The notes: generated from the letters alone by a model not told the origin. 6,535 bases of DNA from Roseiflexaceae bacterium (GCA_947462525.1 CANHPK010000089.1:1-6535), one strand, 5' to 3'. Counted from the first letter of the stretch, positions 1 to 6,350 are shown. A program made the numbers and translations.

Positions 1-264
1 GGGCGCTCGGTCTGTGATCTGGCCGTGGGCGACTACTTCGAGCTGACCAACAGTAGCCACGTGCGCATCCCCGCCGGCAAACACTTTTGTTTGTATGCCA
101 TGGCGGCGGTCATGCCGTTGTTGCCGGCCAAGCAACGCCTACTGGCCGAGAACGACTGGCTCGAGCGCGATACCCTCGTCGCCTGCCCCGACCCCGAGGA
201 GCGCTTGATTATGCAGATCGAGCGCATCCGTCAGCACCGCATGGACAGCGAATCGTTGACCTGA
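1..264 (+). CDS. TIGR04076-like small protein, 3' part (5' end outside window)
   Basis: The reading frame is open from the first base and ends at TGA 262-264, giving the last 87 residues. A GTG at position 25 is an in-frame codon but need not be the start, because the frame continues upstream and contains a Cys-Asp-Leu just before the Val-Gly-Asp-Tyr-Phe-Glu-Leu segment. The order seen is a VGDYFEL motif, a Cys-Leu-Tyr-Ala-Met stretch, a PLLPAKQR segment, a D-W-L-E-R-D-T turn, then V-A-C-P-D-P and a short beta-like tail. This arrangement recalls the small cysteine-containing TIGR04076 family, whose function is not established. There is no signal peptide or membrane segment in the visible part. 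The stop lies 9 bp before the oxidoreductase start, whose Shine-Dalgarno overlaps it, so the two are probably cotranscribed. The family call rests on remembered motif order only. Confidence 0.66.
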   Translation, partial: GRSVCDLAVGDYFELTNSSHVRIPAGKHFCLYAMAAVMPLLPAKQRLLAENDWLERDTLVACPDPEERLIMQIERIRQHRMDSESLT

Positions 265-269
265 GAGGA
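263..269 (+). promoter_or_regulatory. Ribosome binding site of the LLM oxidoreductase, overlapping the upstream stop
   Basis: GAGAGGA lies just upstream of the ATG at 274. Its GAGG core at 265-268 is separated from the ATG by 5 nt. The element shares bases with the TGA stop of the preceding gene, so ribosomes finishing that gene end on this site. This supports ATG 274 as the start and translational linkage of the two genes. Confidence 0.6.
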
Positions 270-273
270 CCGC

Positions 274-1290
274 ATGCCGACCGTCAGTATCGCCTTCCAA
301 ACCAACAAACGCGCCCAAGCCTACATCGACCTCGCCAAACACGTCGACCAATACGCCTTCGATGCCGTCAGCGTCTATTGCGATGCGCCGTACCACACCA
401 GCTACGGGCCACTGCTGCTGATGGCGCCGCACATCACGCGGGCCCGATTGGGCTGCGCGGCGATTTCGCCCGCCCGCATGGCCCCCATCGACATCGCCGC
501 CGACGCAGCGTTGTTGGCAGACTACGCCCAAGCCGGCACCTATGTGGGTATCGCGCGCGGCGCCTGGTTGGACGATTATGGCATCAGCGAGCCCAGCAAG
601 CCCATCCAGGCCATCCGCGAAACCATCGCCATCGTGCGTGCCCTGTGGAGCGGCCAACCGGCGGGATATGCCGGGCAGGTCTATCGGCTGGCCGCGCATG
701 TCAAAGCAGATTACCCGCTGCCCAAACAGCCCATCCCCATCATGATTGGGTCGTGGGGCGCCAAATTGTGTGCGCTGGCCGGCGAGGTGGCCGACGAGGT
801 CAAGGTGGGCGGATCGGCCAATCCCGACGTGGTGGCGCATATCCGCGCGCACATCGCCGTCGGCGAACAGCGCGCTGCGCGCGCTGTGGGCACGGTCGGG
901 ATTGCCTTGGGTGCCGTAACGGTTATTGACCCCGACCGCGCCCGTGCGCGCCAAGCCGCCCGCGAGGCGGCCGTACTGTACCTACCGGTGGTGGTACCGT
1001 TGGACCCGAGTGTGTCGGTCGAGCCCGAGCTGATTGCGCGCTTGCGGGTCTGCGCCGATCGGGGCGACTTCCGCGCGGGGGCAGCACTTATCTCGGACGA
1101 GTTACTCGACCGCTTCGCCTTCGCCGGCGACTGCAACGACCTGATTGCCCAGTGCGAGCGCCTGTATGCCGCGGGCGTCGACCGGATTGAGTTCGGCACC
1201 CCGCACGGCCTCAGCGACCCTGCAGCCGGCATCACCCTGTTGGGTGGGACGGTGTTGCCGGCGCTCAAACAACTCGGGTATCTGGCGTGA
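274..1290 (+). CDS. LLM class (luciferase-like) flavin/F420-dependent oxidoreductase, Mer-like
   Basis: This 338-residue protein is of normal length for a single-domain bacterial luciferase-like TIM-barrel oxidoreductase. Seen in the sequence: a first beta strand at about residues 3-9 (VSIAFQT); a YVGIARGAWLDDYGI segment at about 90-104, matching the R-G-A-W-L region of Mer-like enzymes; a P-I-M-I-G-S-W-G segment at about 155-162 followed by LAGEVADEVKVGGSANP (168-184), the most diagnostic stretch; and a C-terminal RIEFGTPHG block (304-312). These features resemble F420-dependent methylene-tetrahydromethanopterin reductase relatives. The family uses reduced F420 or FMN as hydride carrier, and neither cofactor nor substrate can be settled here. 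No signal peptide is seen, so it should be cytoplasmic. The start is supported by GAGG 5 nt upstream. It sits between the TIGR04076-like gene (9-bp gap) and the acyltransferase (4-bp overlap). Confidence 0.83.
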   Translation: MPTVSIAFQTNKRAQAYIDLAKHVDQYAFDAVSVYCDAPYHTSYGPLLLMAPHITRARLGCAAISPARMAPIDIAADAALLADYAQAGTYVGIARGAWLDDYGISEPSKPIQAIRETIAIVRALWSGQPAGYAGQVYRLAAHVKADYPLPKQPIPIMIGSWGAKLCALAGEVADEVKVGGSANPDVVAHIRAHIAVGEQRAARAVGTVGIALGAVTVIDPDRARARQAAREAAVLYLPVVVPLDPSVSVEPELIARLRVCADRGDFRAGAALISDELLDRFAFAGDCNDLIAQCERLYAAGVDRIEFGTPHGLSDPAAGITLLGGTVLPALKQLGYLA

Positions 1291-4064
1291 ACACGCCGGA
1301 ATTGTCCCAACCAAACACCACCCCGAGCCGGCTCACGTGGCTGGGAGCAGGGTGGTTTTGTGTGCTTGTTTGGTGCATGTGGATGAGCATACAACCGGTT
1401 GCGCAATTTGTTGACAGTGGCAACCAGGAGTTATTCACGCCGACCAGTAGCAGTGCTATCGAAGTGGGCGGTGACGACGCGTTGCTATTCCGCTGGGGTT
1501 ACCCAGGTGCAGCGGTGCGCATGCCGGTGCTCCCGAGCGGCGACTACCTGATATCTGCCGTGCTCAGTGTGCCGCATGCAGCCGCGCAGGTCTCGTTACG
1601 CATGGACAAGACGCAGATTGGCCAGTTCACCGCGCAGCCCGACCAGTTCCGCGTCTACACCATCCTCGCCCGACTCCCAGAGACTGGCTGGCAAGCGCAC
1701 AGTACGCTCGCGCTGGACAGCGCACAGCAGTTCGACGATGGTACGCGGACGTTGACCGTGGCGTATGGGAACATCCAATTCGTGCCGACGGCGCTACCGG
1801 CGCGTTTTGCCCTGACCAGCACGCAACTGCTGGTGCTTCTGTTGGTGATGGCGAGTTTCCTGCTCGCACGCAGGCTAACAGCCGAGGGTTCCACCCTGGT
1901 GGCACTGTTGCTCCTTCCGTTGGCGTTTGTGTCGGTCGTGAGTCAATTGAGTGGGCAACGTGATCTTTGGTACCTGAGCGGCGCGTCGGTCATGCTGGTG
2001 GCGTGGCTGGGTCATGCAGTGGCGTGCTGGATGGGACGTCGACGGACGCCGCCTGCAGGGGCACCACGCCGCGGTGTGGCACATGCATACCGGGCGGATA
2101 TTGATGGAATCAGAGCGATTGCCGTGGGGGTGGTGGTGCTGTTCCACGCCTTTCCCGCGCAGTTCCCCGGTGGGTTCATCGGGGTAGATGTGTTTTTTGT
2201 GATTTCGGGCTTTCTGATTAGTCAGATTTTGCTAGAACGCATGGCCGACGGGCGCTATTCGATTCTGGATTTTTATGCGCGGCGGGTGCGGCGCATCTTC
2301 CCGGCGCTCATCGTCGTATTGCTGGCAGTGTTGGCGACGGCACATCTGCTGCTGCCGCATGCGCTGTACGAAAGCGTTGGGCTACAGACGGCGGCGGGAG
2401 CGGGGTTTGTGGCCAATCTGTTGTATGCGGCGCAGGCGGGCTACTTTGATGATGCATCGGTGCGCAAACCGTTGTTGCATCTCTGGTCGCTGGGGATCGA
2501 AGAGCAGTTCTACATCGTCTGGCCGTTTGTCATGCTGGCGATTAGTCGAAACAAACGCTGGGCGTTGCCGGGGTTTGCGCTGATTATCGGGGTGTCGTTT
2601 GCGGGCAATCTGATGACGGTGGGCGACCCTGCGGGGATTGCGTTTTATTGGCCGATGATGCGGGTCTGGCAGTTCGCCTGTGGGGCATTTTTGGCATATC
2701 AATCACTCAATTCCGGGCAGACACGCATGCACCGGTGGTGGCAGCGGGTGACAGAATCTGCCACGCTGCGGCTCATGCTGGGCAGTCTGGCGGTGCTCGC
2801 GCTGGGAATCGGTACGTTGTGGTATGACAAAAGCACGGCATACCCCGGCTGGGCGGCACTGGTTCCTACTATCGCGGCCATGATATTGCTGGTCGGCAGA
2901 CCTGGGGATTACCTTGCACGCTGGATGCTTGGCACCCGGCCTATGGTAGCGTTGGGTGTTATTAGCTACCCCTTGTATCTCTGGCATTGGCCGCTGCTGG
3001 CGTATGGGTACATCGTATGGGACGCGCGTTTTGGCACGTGGGAGCGCACCAGTGCCGTTGCACTTGCCATTGTATTGGCCGCAGCAACCTACTGGGTGGT
3101 GGAACAGCCGCTGCGGTTCGGGCGATTGCGCCGACTCCATCCGCTGGTGCTGGTCGTTGCGTTGGCGTTGATTGGTGGGCCGGCATGGGTCGCGGTGGCC
3201 AATGGGCAGACACAACCGGCCAACGCAGCATTCGAGCAGGCTGATTTGCCGTATGTGGTCAACGGATCAGACTGTGGCTCGGCGGCGTTTGCGGCATACG
3301 GGGCGAAGTATTGTAGCTTCCACAGCGGGACCGACCCGCTGGCGGAGCCCGTGTACGTGGTGGGCGATAGCCATGCGTTGTACCTGGCGCGCGGTTTTTT
3401 TGCCCAACCGGCTGCGCACACAACCTATCTGCGCGGTGTGTATGGCTGCGTGCCGTTGCTGGGGCTCGAGACCTATGTCAACAGCGCGACGACGAGTAAC
3501 GACTGTGCAACGGGCATCGATGCGCTCTACGGGTCGCTGGATCGTGCAGATGCAACGCACCATCGGACAATTGTCTTTGCCATGCGATTTACCGGATTGA
3601 ACGAGACGAAGCTGAATGCCACGGACAGCCACACCATCCACATCCAAGCGCCTGGTCCGCGCGTGGCGGTCACCGCGGCGCAGCGGGTGGCAGTGTATGA
3701 GCAAGCGCTCGCACGGACGATGGAGCGGTTAGCAGCCTATCCGAATACAACGGTGCTTGTGCTGTACCAGGTACCGGAACTCGACTTCAACCCGACGATG
3801 TGTGCCCTGCAGATCAATGCGGCCGACCCGTGTCGCAGCAGCCGCGCCGTGGTCGATGCCTATGCGGCGCCGTATCGAGCGCTGTTGGGGCCGATGCTGG
3901 CGCGCCATCCGAACCTGCGGGTCATCGACCCAACGGATCTGTTCTGCGACGCGCAGTGGTGTACCGCGCGCGGTGGAACCACACTGTGGTACCGCGATGA
4001 TAATCATCTGTTGGTGGCGGGAGCGCGCAGAGTGATTAAGCAATTAGGAATGAGGAATGAGTAG
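1287..4064 (+). CDS. Membrane O-acyltransferase (acyltransferase 3, OafA/YrhL type) with N-terminal beta-rich ectodomain and C-terminal SGNH domain
   Basis: The product has 925 residues, much longer than the roughly 600-700 of usual acyltransferase-3/SGNH proteins. Order: one membrane segment (about 16-35); a non-membrane, probably extracytoplasmic beta-rich region (about 37-172); three membrane segments (about 176-194, 203-220, 227-249); a basic loop; the acyltransferase-3 domain (about 270-637) with DGIRAIAV and R276-x10-H287, GVDVFFVISGFLIS (299-312), ARRVRRIFP (331-339), a SLGIEEQFY motif (401-409) and WHWPL (566-570); then an exported SGNH domain with GDSH 693-696 (nucleophile S695) and DDNH 904-907 (catalytic Asp904/His907). 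In this family the membrane domain moves acyl groups from a cytoplasmic donor outward and the SGNH domain places them on a glycan; acetyl is the commonest group. The target here is inferred to be a surface or wall polysaccharide. The GTG start overlaps the upstream stop (GTGA). The alternative ATG 1377 (M31) would cut the first membrane helix. Ala and Val codons lean to GCG/GTG, unlike its neighbour. Confidence 0.9.
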   Translation: MNTPELSQPNTTPSRLTWLGAGWFCVLVWCMWMSIQPVAQFVDSGNQELFTPTSSSAIEVGGDDALLFRWGYPGAAVRMPVLPSGDYLISAVLSVPHAAAQVSLRMDKTQIGQFTAQPDQFRVYTILARLPETGWQAHSTLALDSAQQFDDGTRTLTVAYGNIQFVPTALPARFALTSTQLLVLLLVMASFLLARRLTAEGSTLVALLLLPLAFVSVVSQLSGQRDLWYLSGASVMLVAWLGHAVACWMGRRRTPPAGAPRRGVAHAYRADIDGIRAIAVGVVVLFHAFPAQFPGGFIGVDVFFVISGFLISQILLERMADGRYSILDFYARRVRRIFPALIVVLLAVLATAHLLLPHALYESVGLQTAAGAGFVANLLYAAQAGYFDDASVRKPLLHLWSLGIEEQFYIVWPFVMLAISRNKRWALPGFALIIGVSFAGNLMTVGDPAGIAFYWPMMRVWQFACGAFLAYQSLNSGQTRMHRWWQRVTESATLRLMLGSLAVLALGIGTLWYDKSTAYPGWAALVPTIAAMILLVGRPGDYLARWMLGTRPMVALGVISYPLYLWHWPLLAYGYIVWDARFGTWERTSAVALAIVLAAATYWVVEQPLRFGRLRRLHPLVLVVALALIGGPAWVAVANGQTQPANAAFEQADLPYVVNGSDCGSAAFAAYGAKYCSFHSGTDPLAEPVYVVGDSHALYLARGFFAQPAAHTTYLRGVYGCVPLLGLETYVNSATTSNDCATGIDALYGSLDRADATHHRTIVFAMRFTGLNETKLNATDSHTIHIQAPGPRVAVTAAQRVAVYEQALARTMERLAAYPNTTVLVLYQVPELDFNPTMCALQINAADPCRSSRAVVDAYAAPYRALLGPMLARHPNLRVIDPTDLFCDAQWCTARGGTTLWYRDDNHLLVAGARRVIKQLGMRNE

Positions 4065-4092
4065 ATATCAGATATCAGAGATCAGTGATCAG
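4065..4092 (+). repeat. Heptamer tandem repeat NNATCAG, first array
   Basis: Four consecutive 7-bp units read ATATCAG, ATATCAG, AGATCAG and TGATCAG, starting directly after the acyltransferase stop codon. The units contain GATATC and TGATCA, which are themselves palindromic. The same 7-nt phase can be followed back through AGGAATG AGGAATG (4046-4059) into the last codons of the gene. No coding function is seen. Confidence 0.8.
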
Positions 4093-4097
4093 TTTCC

Positions 4098-4175
4098 ACC
4101 ACACAACGATCACGCAGAGCCGCTGAGATACCGAGGTCGCAGAGAAATCGTAGGAGCGAGCAACAGAGTGATCAG
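4098..4175 (+). repeat. 78-bp direct repeat, copy 1
   Basis: This stretch recurs at 4268-4345, exactly 170 bp downstream, with 75 of 78 positions identical (differences at 4106, 4108 and 4135). It contains CACGCAGAGCCGCTGAGATA and GTCGCAGAGAAAT, a style of CGCAGAG-rich intergenic repeat known in several GC-rich bacteria. It ends in GAGTGATCAG, which is also the first unit of the next heptamer array. There is no open frame of note and no transposase nearby. Confidence 0.9.
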
Positions 4176-4196
4176 ATATCAGGTATCAGTGATCAG
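4169..4196 (+). repeat. Heptamer tandem repeat NNATCAG, second array
   Basis: Four 7-bp units read TGATCAG, ATATCAG, GTATCAG and TGATCAG. They align with the first array, with differences only in the two leading bases of units. The first unit is shared with the end of the 78-bp repeat. The second copy of that repeat is followed by only one TGATCAG (4339-4345), which fits loss of units in the downstream cassette. Confidence 0.8.
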
Positions 4197-4204
4197 TGTC
4201 CACG

Positions 4205-4239
4205 CAGGGTGCCCGTAGGAGCGTGGCATGCTACGCTCG
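4205..4239. repeat. GCATGC-centred palindromic hairpin, copy 1
   Basis: The core at 4219-4238 is a 20-nt near-perfect palindrome with arms GAGCGTGGCA and TGCTACGCTC; the only non-Watson-Crick position is G4225 opposite T4232, a G-U wobble in RNA. It is preceded by CAGGGTGCCCGTAG, which aligns with the flank of copy 2. It looks like a REP-type dispersed palindrome. It is not followed by a T tract, so it is not a canonical terminator of the acyltransferase transcript. Confidence 0.75.
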
Positions 4240-4267
4240 GAAATGAACCCCATCCAGCGCCCGCAAT

Positions 4268-4345
4268 ACCACACACCAATCACGCAGAGCCGCTGAGATA
4301 CCGAAGTCGCAGAGAAATCGTAGGAGCGAGCAACAGAGTGATCAG
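4268..4345 (+). repeat. 78-bp direct repeat, copy 2
   Basis: This is the second copy of the repeat at 4098-4175 with three substitutions (4276, 4278, 4305). It starts at ACCACACACC and ends in GAGTGATCAG. It is followed after one base by the flank of the second GCATGC palindrome, so the repeat and hairpin together form a unit present twice. The high identity indicates a recent duplication or active homogenisation. Confidence 0.9.
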
Positions 4346-4346
4346 T

Positions 4347-4381
4347 CAGGATACCCGTAGGGGCGAGGCATGCCTCGCGCG
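4347..4381. repeat. GCATGC-centred palindromic hairpin, copy 2
   Basis: The core GCGAGGCATGCCTCGC (4363-4378) is a perfect 16-nt palindrome. The flank CAGGATACCCGTAGG aligns with that of copy 1. Relative to copy 1, the T-A pair is replaced by A-T (4366/4375) and the G-T pair by G-C (4367/4374), so pairing is kept while sequence changes. It lies 52 bp beyond the glmS stop. Confidence 0.78.
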
Positions 4382-4426
4382 TAAAAAACCAACCTCGCCC
4401 GCAAATCCCCCCACCTCGCCCCTACG
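4356..4426. repeat. 13-bp inverted repeat between convergent genes, containing hairpin 2
   Basis: CGTAGGGGCGAGG (4356-4368) is matched exactly by its reverse complement CCTCGCCCCTACG (4414-4426), 45 nt apart. A further CCTCGCCC (4393-4400) could pair with the same left arm, as can the inner arm of hairpin 2, so three alternative stems compete. The element sits 7 bp past the glmS stop on the glmS-downstream side and could act in 3'-end formation of the convergent transcripts. The only homopolymer is A6 at 4383-4388 (T6 for the glmS transcript), without a stem directly before it, so a classical terminator is not shown. Confidence 0.55.
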
Positions 4427-4432
4427 CACTCC

Positions 4433-6277
4433 CTATTCCACCGTGACACTCTTGGCCAAATTCCGTGGCTGGTCCACATCGGCACCGCGTCGCACGGCCG
4501 TCGCATAGGCCAGCAACTGCAGTGGGATCGATGTCAGCACCGTCGTCAGCCACGGGTTGCTGGCCGGCACCGTAATGACCGCCTCGGCTTGTTCGGCCAG
4601 ATGCGCATCGCCCACGCTGGTGATGGCAATCACACGACCGCCACGGGCTTTGACCTGCGACACGTTCGACAGCATCTTGTCGTACGAAGCATCCTGCGGC
4701 GCAATACAAATTACCGGCAGGCGGTCGTCGATGAGGGCAATCGGGCCGTGCTTCATCTCACCAGCAGGGTAGCCCTCGGCGTGGATGTAGCTGATTTCTT
4801 TGAGCTTGAGCGCACCCTCGAGGGCAATCGGGTACGACAGCTGCCGGCCGAGGAACAGCGCACTACTCGTGTGTTGCAACGATTCGGCCAGCGCGGCGTA
4901 GTCCGTCCCATCGTTGAGGACATCACCGACTTGGCTCGACAAAGCAATTAACGCCCGCAGATGCGGTCGCATCGTCGCCGGCGTCAACACGCCGCGCGCC
5001 TGGGCAATCCGCAACGCCAACAGATACTGCCCGACCAACATCGCCGTGAAGGCCTTGGTCGAGGCGACGCCGATTTCGGGCCCTGCATGCAACATCAACG
5101 ACCCAGCCGTGGCTACGCGCGTCGCCTGACTTCCCACCGCATTGACGATGGCCAATGTGCGCACGCCGGCGCTGCGGGCCAGTTCCATGGCAGCCAGGGT
5201 ATCGGCGGTCTCGCCGCTTTGACTGATGGCGACGAGGAGCATCTTTGCATCGAGCACCGGCTCGCGGTAGCGGAACTCCGAGGCGTAATCGACCTGCACC
5301 GGCACCCGGGCAATCTGCTCGATCATGAACTTGCCGATGAGCGCGGCGTGCCAGGCAGTACCGCAGGCGGTCATCACCATCGACGAGATATCGCGCAGCC
5401 CCGCATCATCCAGCAACACATCGTCCAAGCGTACCGTGCCCGCCTCGAGGTCGATCCGGCCGCGCAAGACGTCGGTCAAGACACGTGGCTGCTCGTGGAT
5501 TTCTTTGAGCATAAAGTGCTTGTACGGCCCGCGCTCGATCGACACCGGGTCCCATGCCAACCGCGTGATCGGCCGCTCGACGGTCGTCCCATCTGGGCGG
5601 CGGATGACCAATGAGGTCGCAGTCAACTCGGCGATGTCGTGGTCTTCGAGGAAGCAGACGTTCCGCGTGTGATCGACAATCGCCGGCACATCCGACGCCA
5701 CAAACATTTCGCCCTCGCCGATGCCGATGACCACGCCACCGGCGTGCCCGATGCGCGTCGCCACCAATGTTCCCGGTGCGTCGACACTCAACGCGACAAT
5801 CGCATTGCCCCCTTTGAGCATGGCCGCCGTGCGCCGCAGCGCCTCGGCCAGATTGCCCGTGGTGGCAAAATGCAGGCCCAGCAGGTGGGCAATCACCTCG
5901 GTGTCGGTCTGCGACACAAAGGTATGGCCCTCGGCGATGAGGTCGTTTTTCAGTTCGAGGTAGTTTTCGACGATGCCGTTTTGGATGACCACAACGCGGC
6001 CGCTGGCGTCGCGGTGGGGGTGTGCGTTCTGCTCGGTGACGTCGCCGTGTGTCGCCCAGCGGGTATGCCCGATGCCCATCGTGCCCTGTACCGGGGCAGT
6101 GGCCAGCACCGCGGTCAAGCCCGACAACTTGCCGACGCTCCGGCGGATGTCGAGCGTCCCCTGATTGTCGACGGCGATACCGGCCGAGTCATAGCCACGG
6201 TACTCGAGCCGCGCCAATCCATCGACGATGACCGGGGCAGCAGCCCGTGCGCCCACATATCCGACGATTCCACACAT
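4433..6277 (-). CDS. glmS: Glutamine--fructose-6-phosphate aminotransferase (isomerizing)
   Basis: The enzyme converts fructose-6-phosphate and glutamine to glucosamine-6-phosphate and glutamate, the first step to UDP-GlcNAc for peptidoglycan and other amino-sugar polymers, in the cytoplasm. It has 614 residues, a normal full length. The N-terminal glutaminase begins MCGIVGYVG, so Cys2 becomes the N-terminal nucleophile after Met removal. Glutamine-site residues are visible: HTRWATHG (71-78), QNG (99-101) and D125. The linker HEQP (261-264) leads to two SIS domains: CGTAWHA (305-311), SQSGETADT (352-360), ASTKAFT (405-411), then HAEGYPAGEMKHGPIAL (499-515). The C-terminus DQPRNLAKSVTVE, with Lys609, is the canonical isomerase tail. 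ATG 6275-6277 is required to place Cys second and has AAGGAG 6 nt upstream. It is convergent with the acyltransferase and divergent from the aminotransferase. Nothing is missing or broken. Confidence 0.97.
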   Translation of the reverse strand: MCGIVGYVGARAAAPVIVDGLARLEYRGYDSAGIAVDNQGTLDIRRSVGKLSGLTAVLATAPVQGTMGIGHTRWATHGDVTEQNAHPHRDASGRVVVIQNGIVENYLELKNDLIAEGHTFVSQTDTEVIAHLLGLHFATTGNLAEALRRTAAMLKGGNAIVALSVDAPGTLVATRIGHAGGVVIGIGEGEMFVASDVPAIVDHTRNVCFLEDHDIAELTATSLVIRRPDGTTVERPITRLAWDPVSIERGPYKHFMLKEIHEQPRVLTDVLRGRIDLEAGTVRLDDVLLDDAGLRDISSMVMTACGTAWHAALIGKFMIEQIARVPVQVDYASEFRYREPVLDAKMLLVAISQSGETADTLAAMELARSAGVRTLAIVNAVGSQATRVATAGSLMLHAGPEIGVASTKAFTAMLVGQYLLALRIAQARGVLTPATMRPHLRALIALSSQVGDVLNDGTDYAALAESLQHTSSALFLGRQLSYPIALEGALKLKEISYIHAEGYPAGEMKHGPIALIDDRLPVICIAPQDASYDKMLSNVSQVKARGGRVIAITSVGDAHLAEQAEAVITVPASNPWLTTVLTSIPLQLLAYATAVRRGADVDQPRNLAKSVTVE

Positions 6278-6283
6278 ATCGCA

Positions 6284-6289
6284 CTCCTT
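6284..6289 (-). promoter_or_regulatory. Strong Shine-Dalgarno of glmS
   Basis: On the minus strand this reads AAGGAG, followed by a 6-nt spacer and the ATG at 6277. It is the clearest ribosome binding site in the window and fixes the glmS start together with the obligatory Met-Cys-Gly N-terminus. Confidence 0.8.
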
Positions 6290-6314
6290 CGGTCATCAGC
6301 GGCGGGCAGAGGCA

Positions 6315-6350
6315 CCGACCACAGTAACGAGAACGGCTATAATAGCGCTA
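6315..6350. promoter_or_regulatory. Probable divergent promoter with a near-symmetric -10 element
   Basis: A perfect TATAAT lies at 6338-6343 on the plus strand. It is set in GCTATAATAGC (6336-6346), so the minus strand shows TATTAT (6344-6339) at almost the same place. For the plus strand, the hexamer 17 bp upstream (CCGACC, 6315-6320) matches TTGACA at only the central GAC, a weak -35. A start near 6350 would give a leader of about 27 nt to the aminotransferase ATG. For glmS, no convincing -35 is seen, and a start near 6332 would give a leader of roughly 55 nt. The overlapping palindrome TAGCGCTA (6343-6350) could be an operator, but nothing else supports that. Confidence 0.55.

Noticed and set aside
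87..954. Long open frames of about 280 and 271 codons on the plus (87-929) and minus (139-954) strands
   Set aside because: They overlap the oxidoreductase in other frames. Their translations are Arg/His/Gly/Pro-rich with no family motifs, as expected for shadow frames in GC-rich DNA, while the oxidoreductase frame has clear conserved segments.
4205..4239. Intrinsic terminator of the acyltransferase operon
   Set aside because: The hairpin is strong but lies about 150 nt after the stop and has no following T tract on the plus strand.
4065..4432. CRISPR array
   Set aside because: There are only two copies of the 78-bp repeat, 170 bp apart, and the spacing contains other repeats rather than unique spacers; no cas gene is visible.
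4065..4432. Insertion sequence or MITE with terminal inverted repeats
   Set aside because: The long repeats are direct, no transposase fragment is present, and no clear target-site duplication flanks the cluster. The 13-bp inverted repeat spans only 71 bp and contains a REP-like hairpin, so a MITE cannot be claimed.
4209..4508. A 99-codon plus-strand frame across the repeat cluster
   Set aside because: It is composed of repeat and palindrome sequence and then runs antisense into the glmS 3' end. No ribosome binding site or recognisable protein motif is present.
4961..5614. A 217-codon plus-strand frame opposite glmS
   Set aside because: It is the antisense shadow of a highly conserved glmS coding region, with low-complexity His/Arg-rich translation and no start signal.
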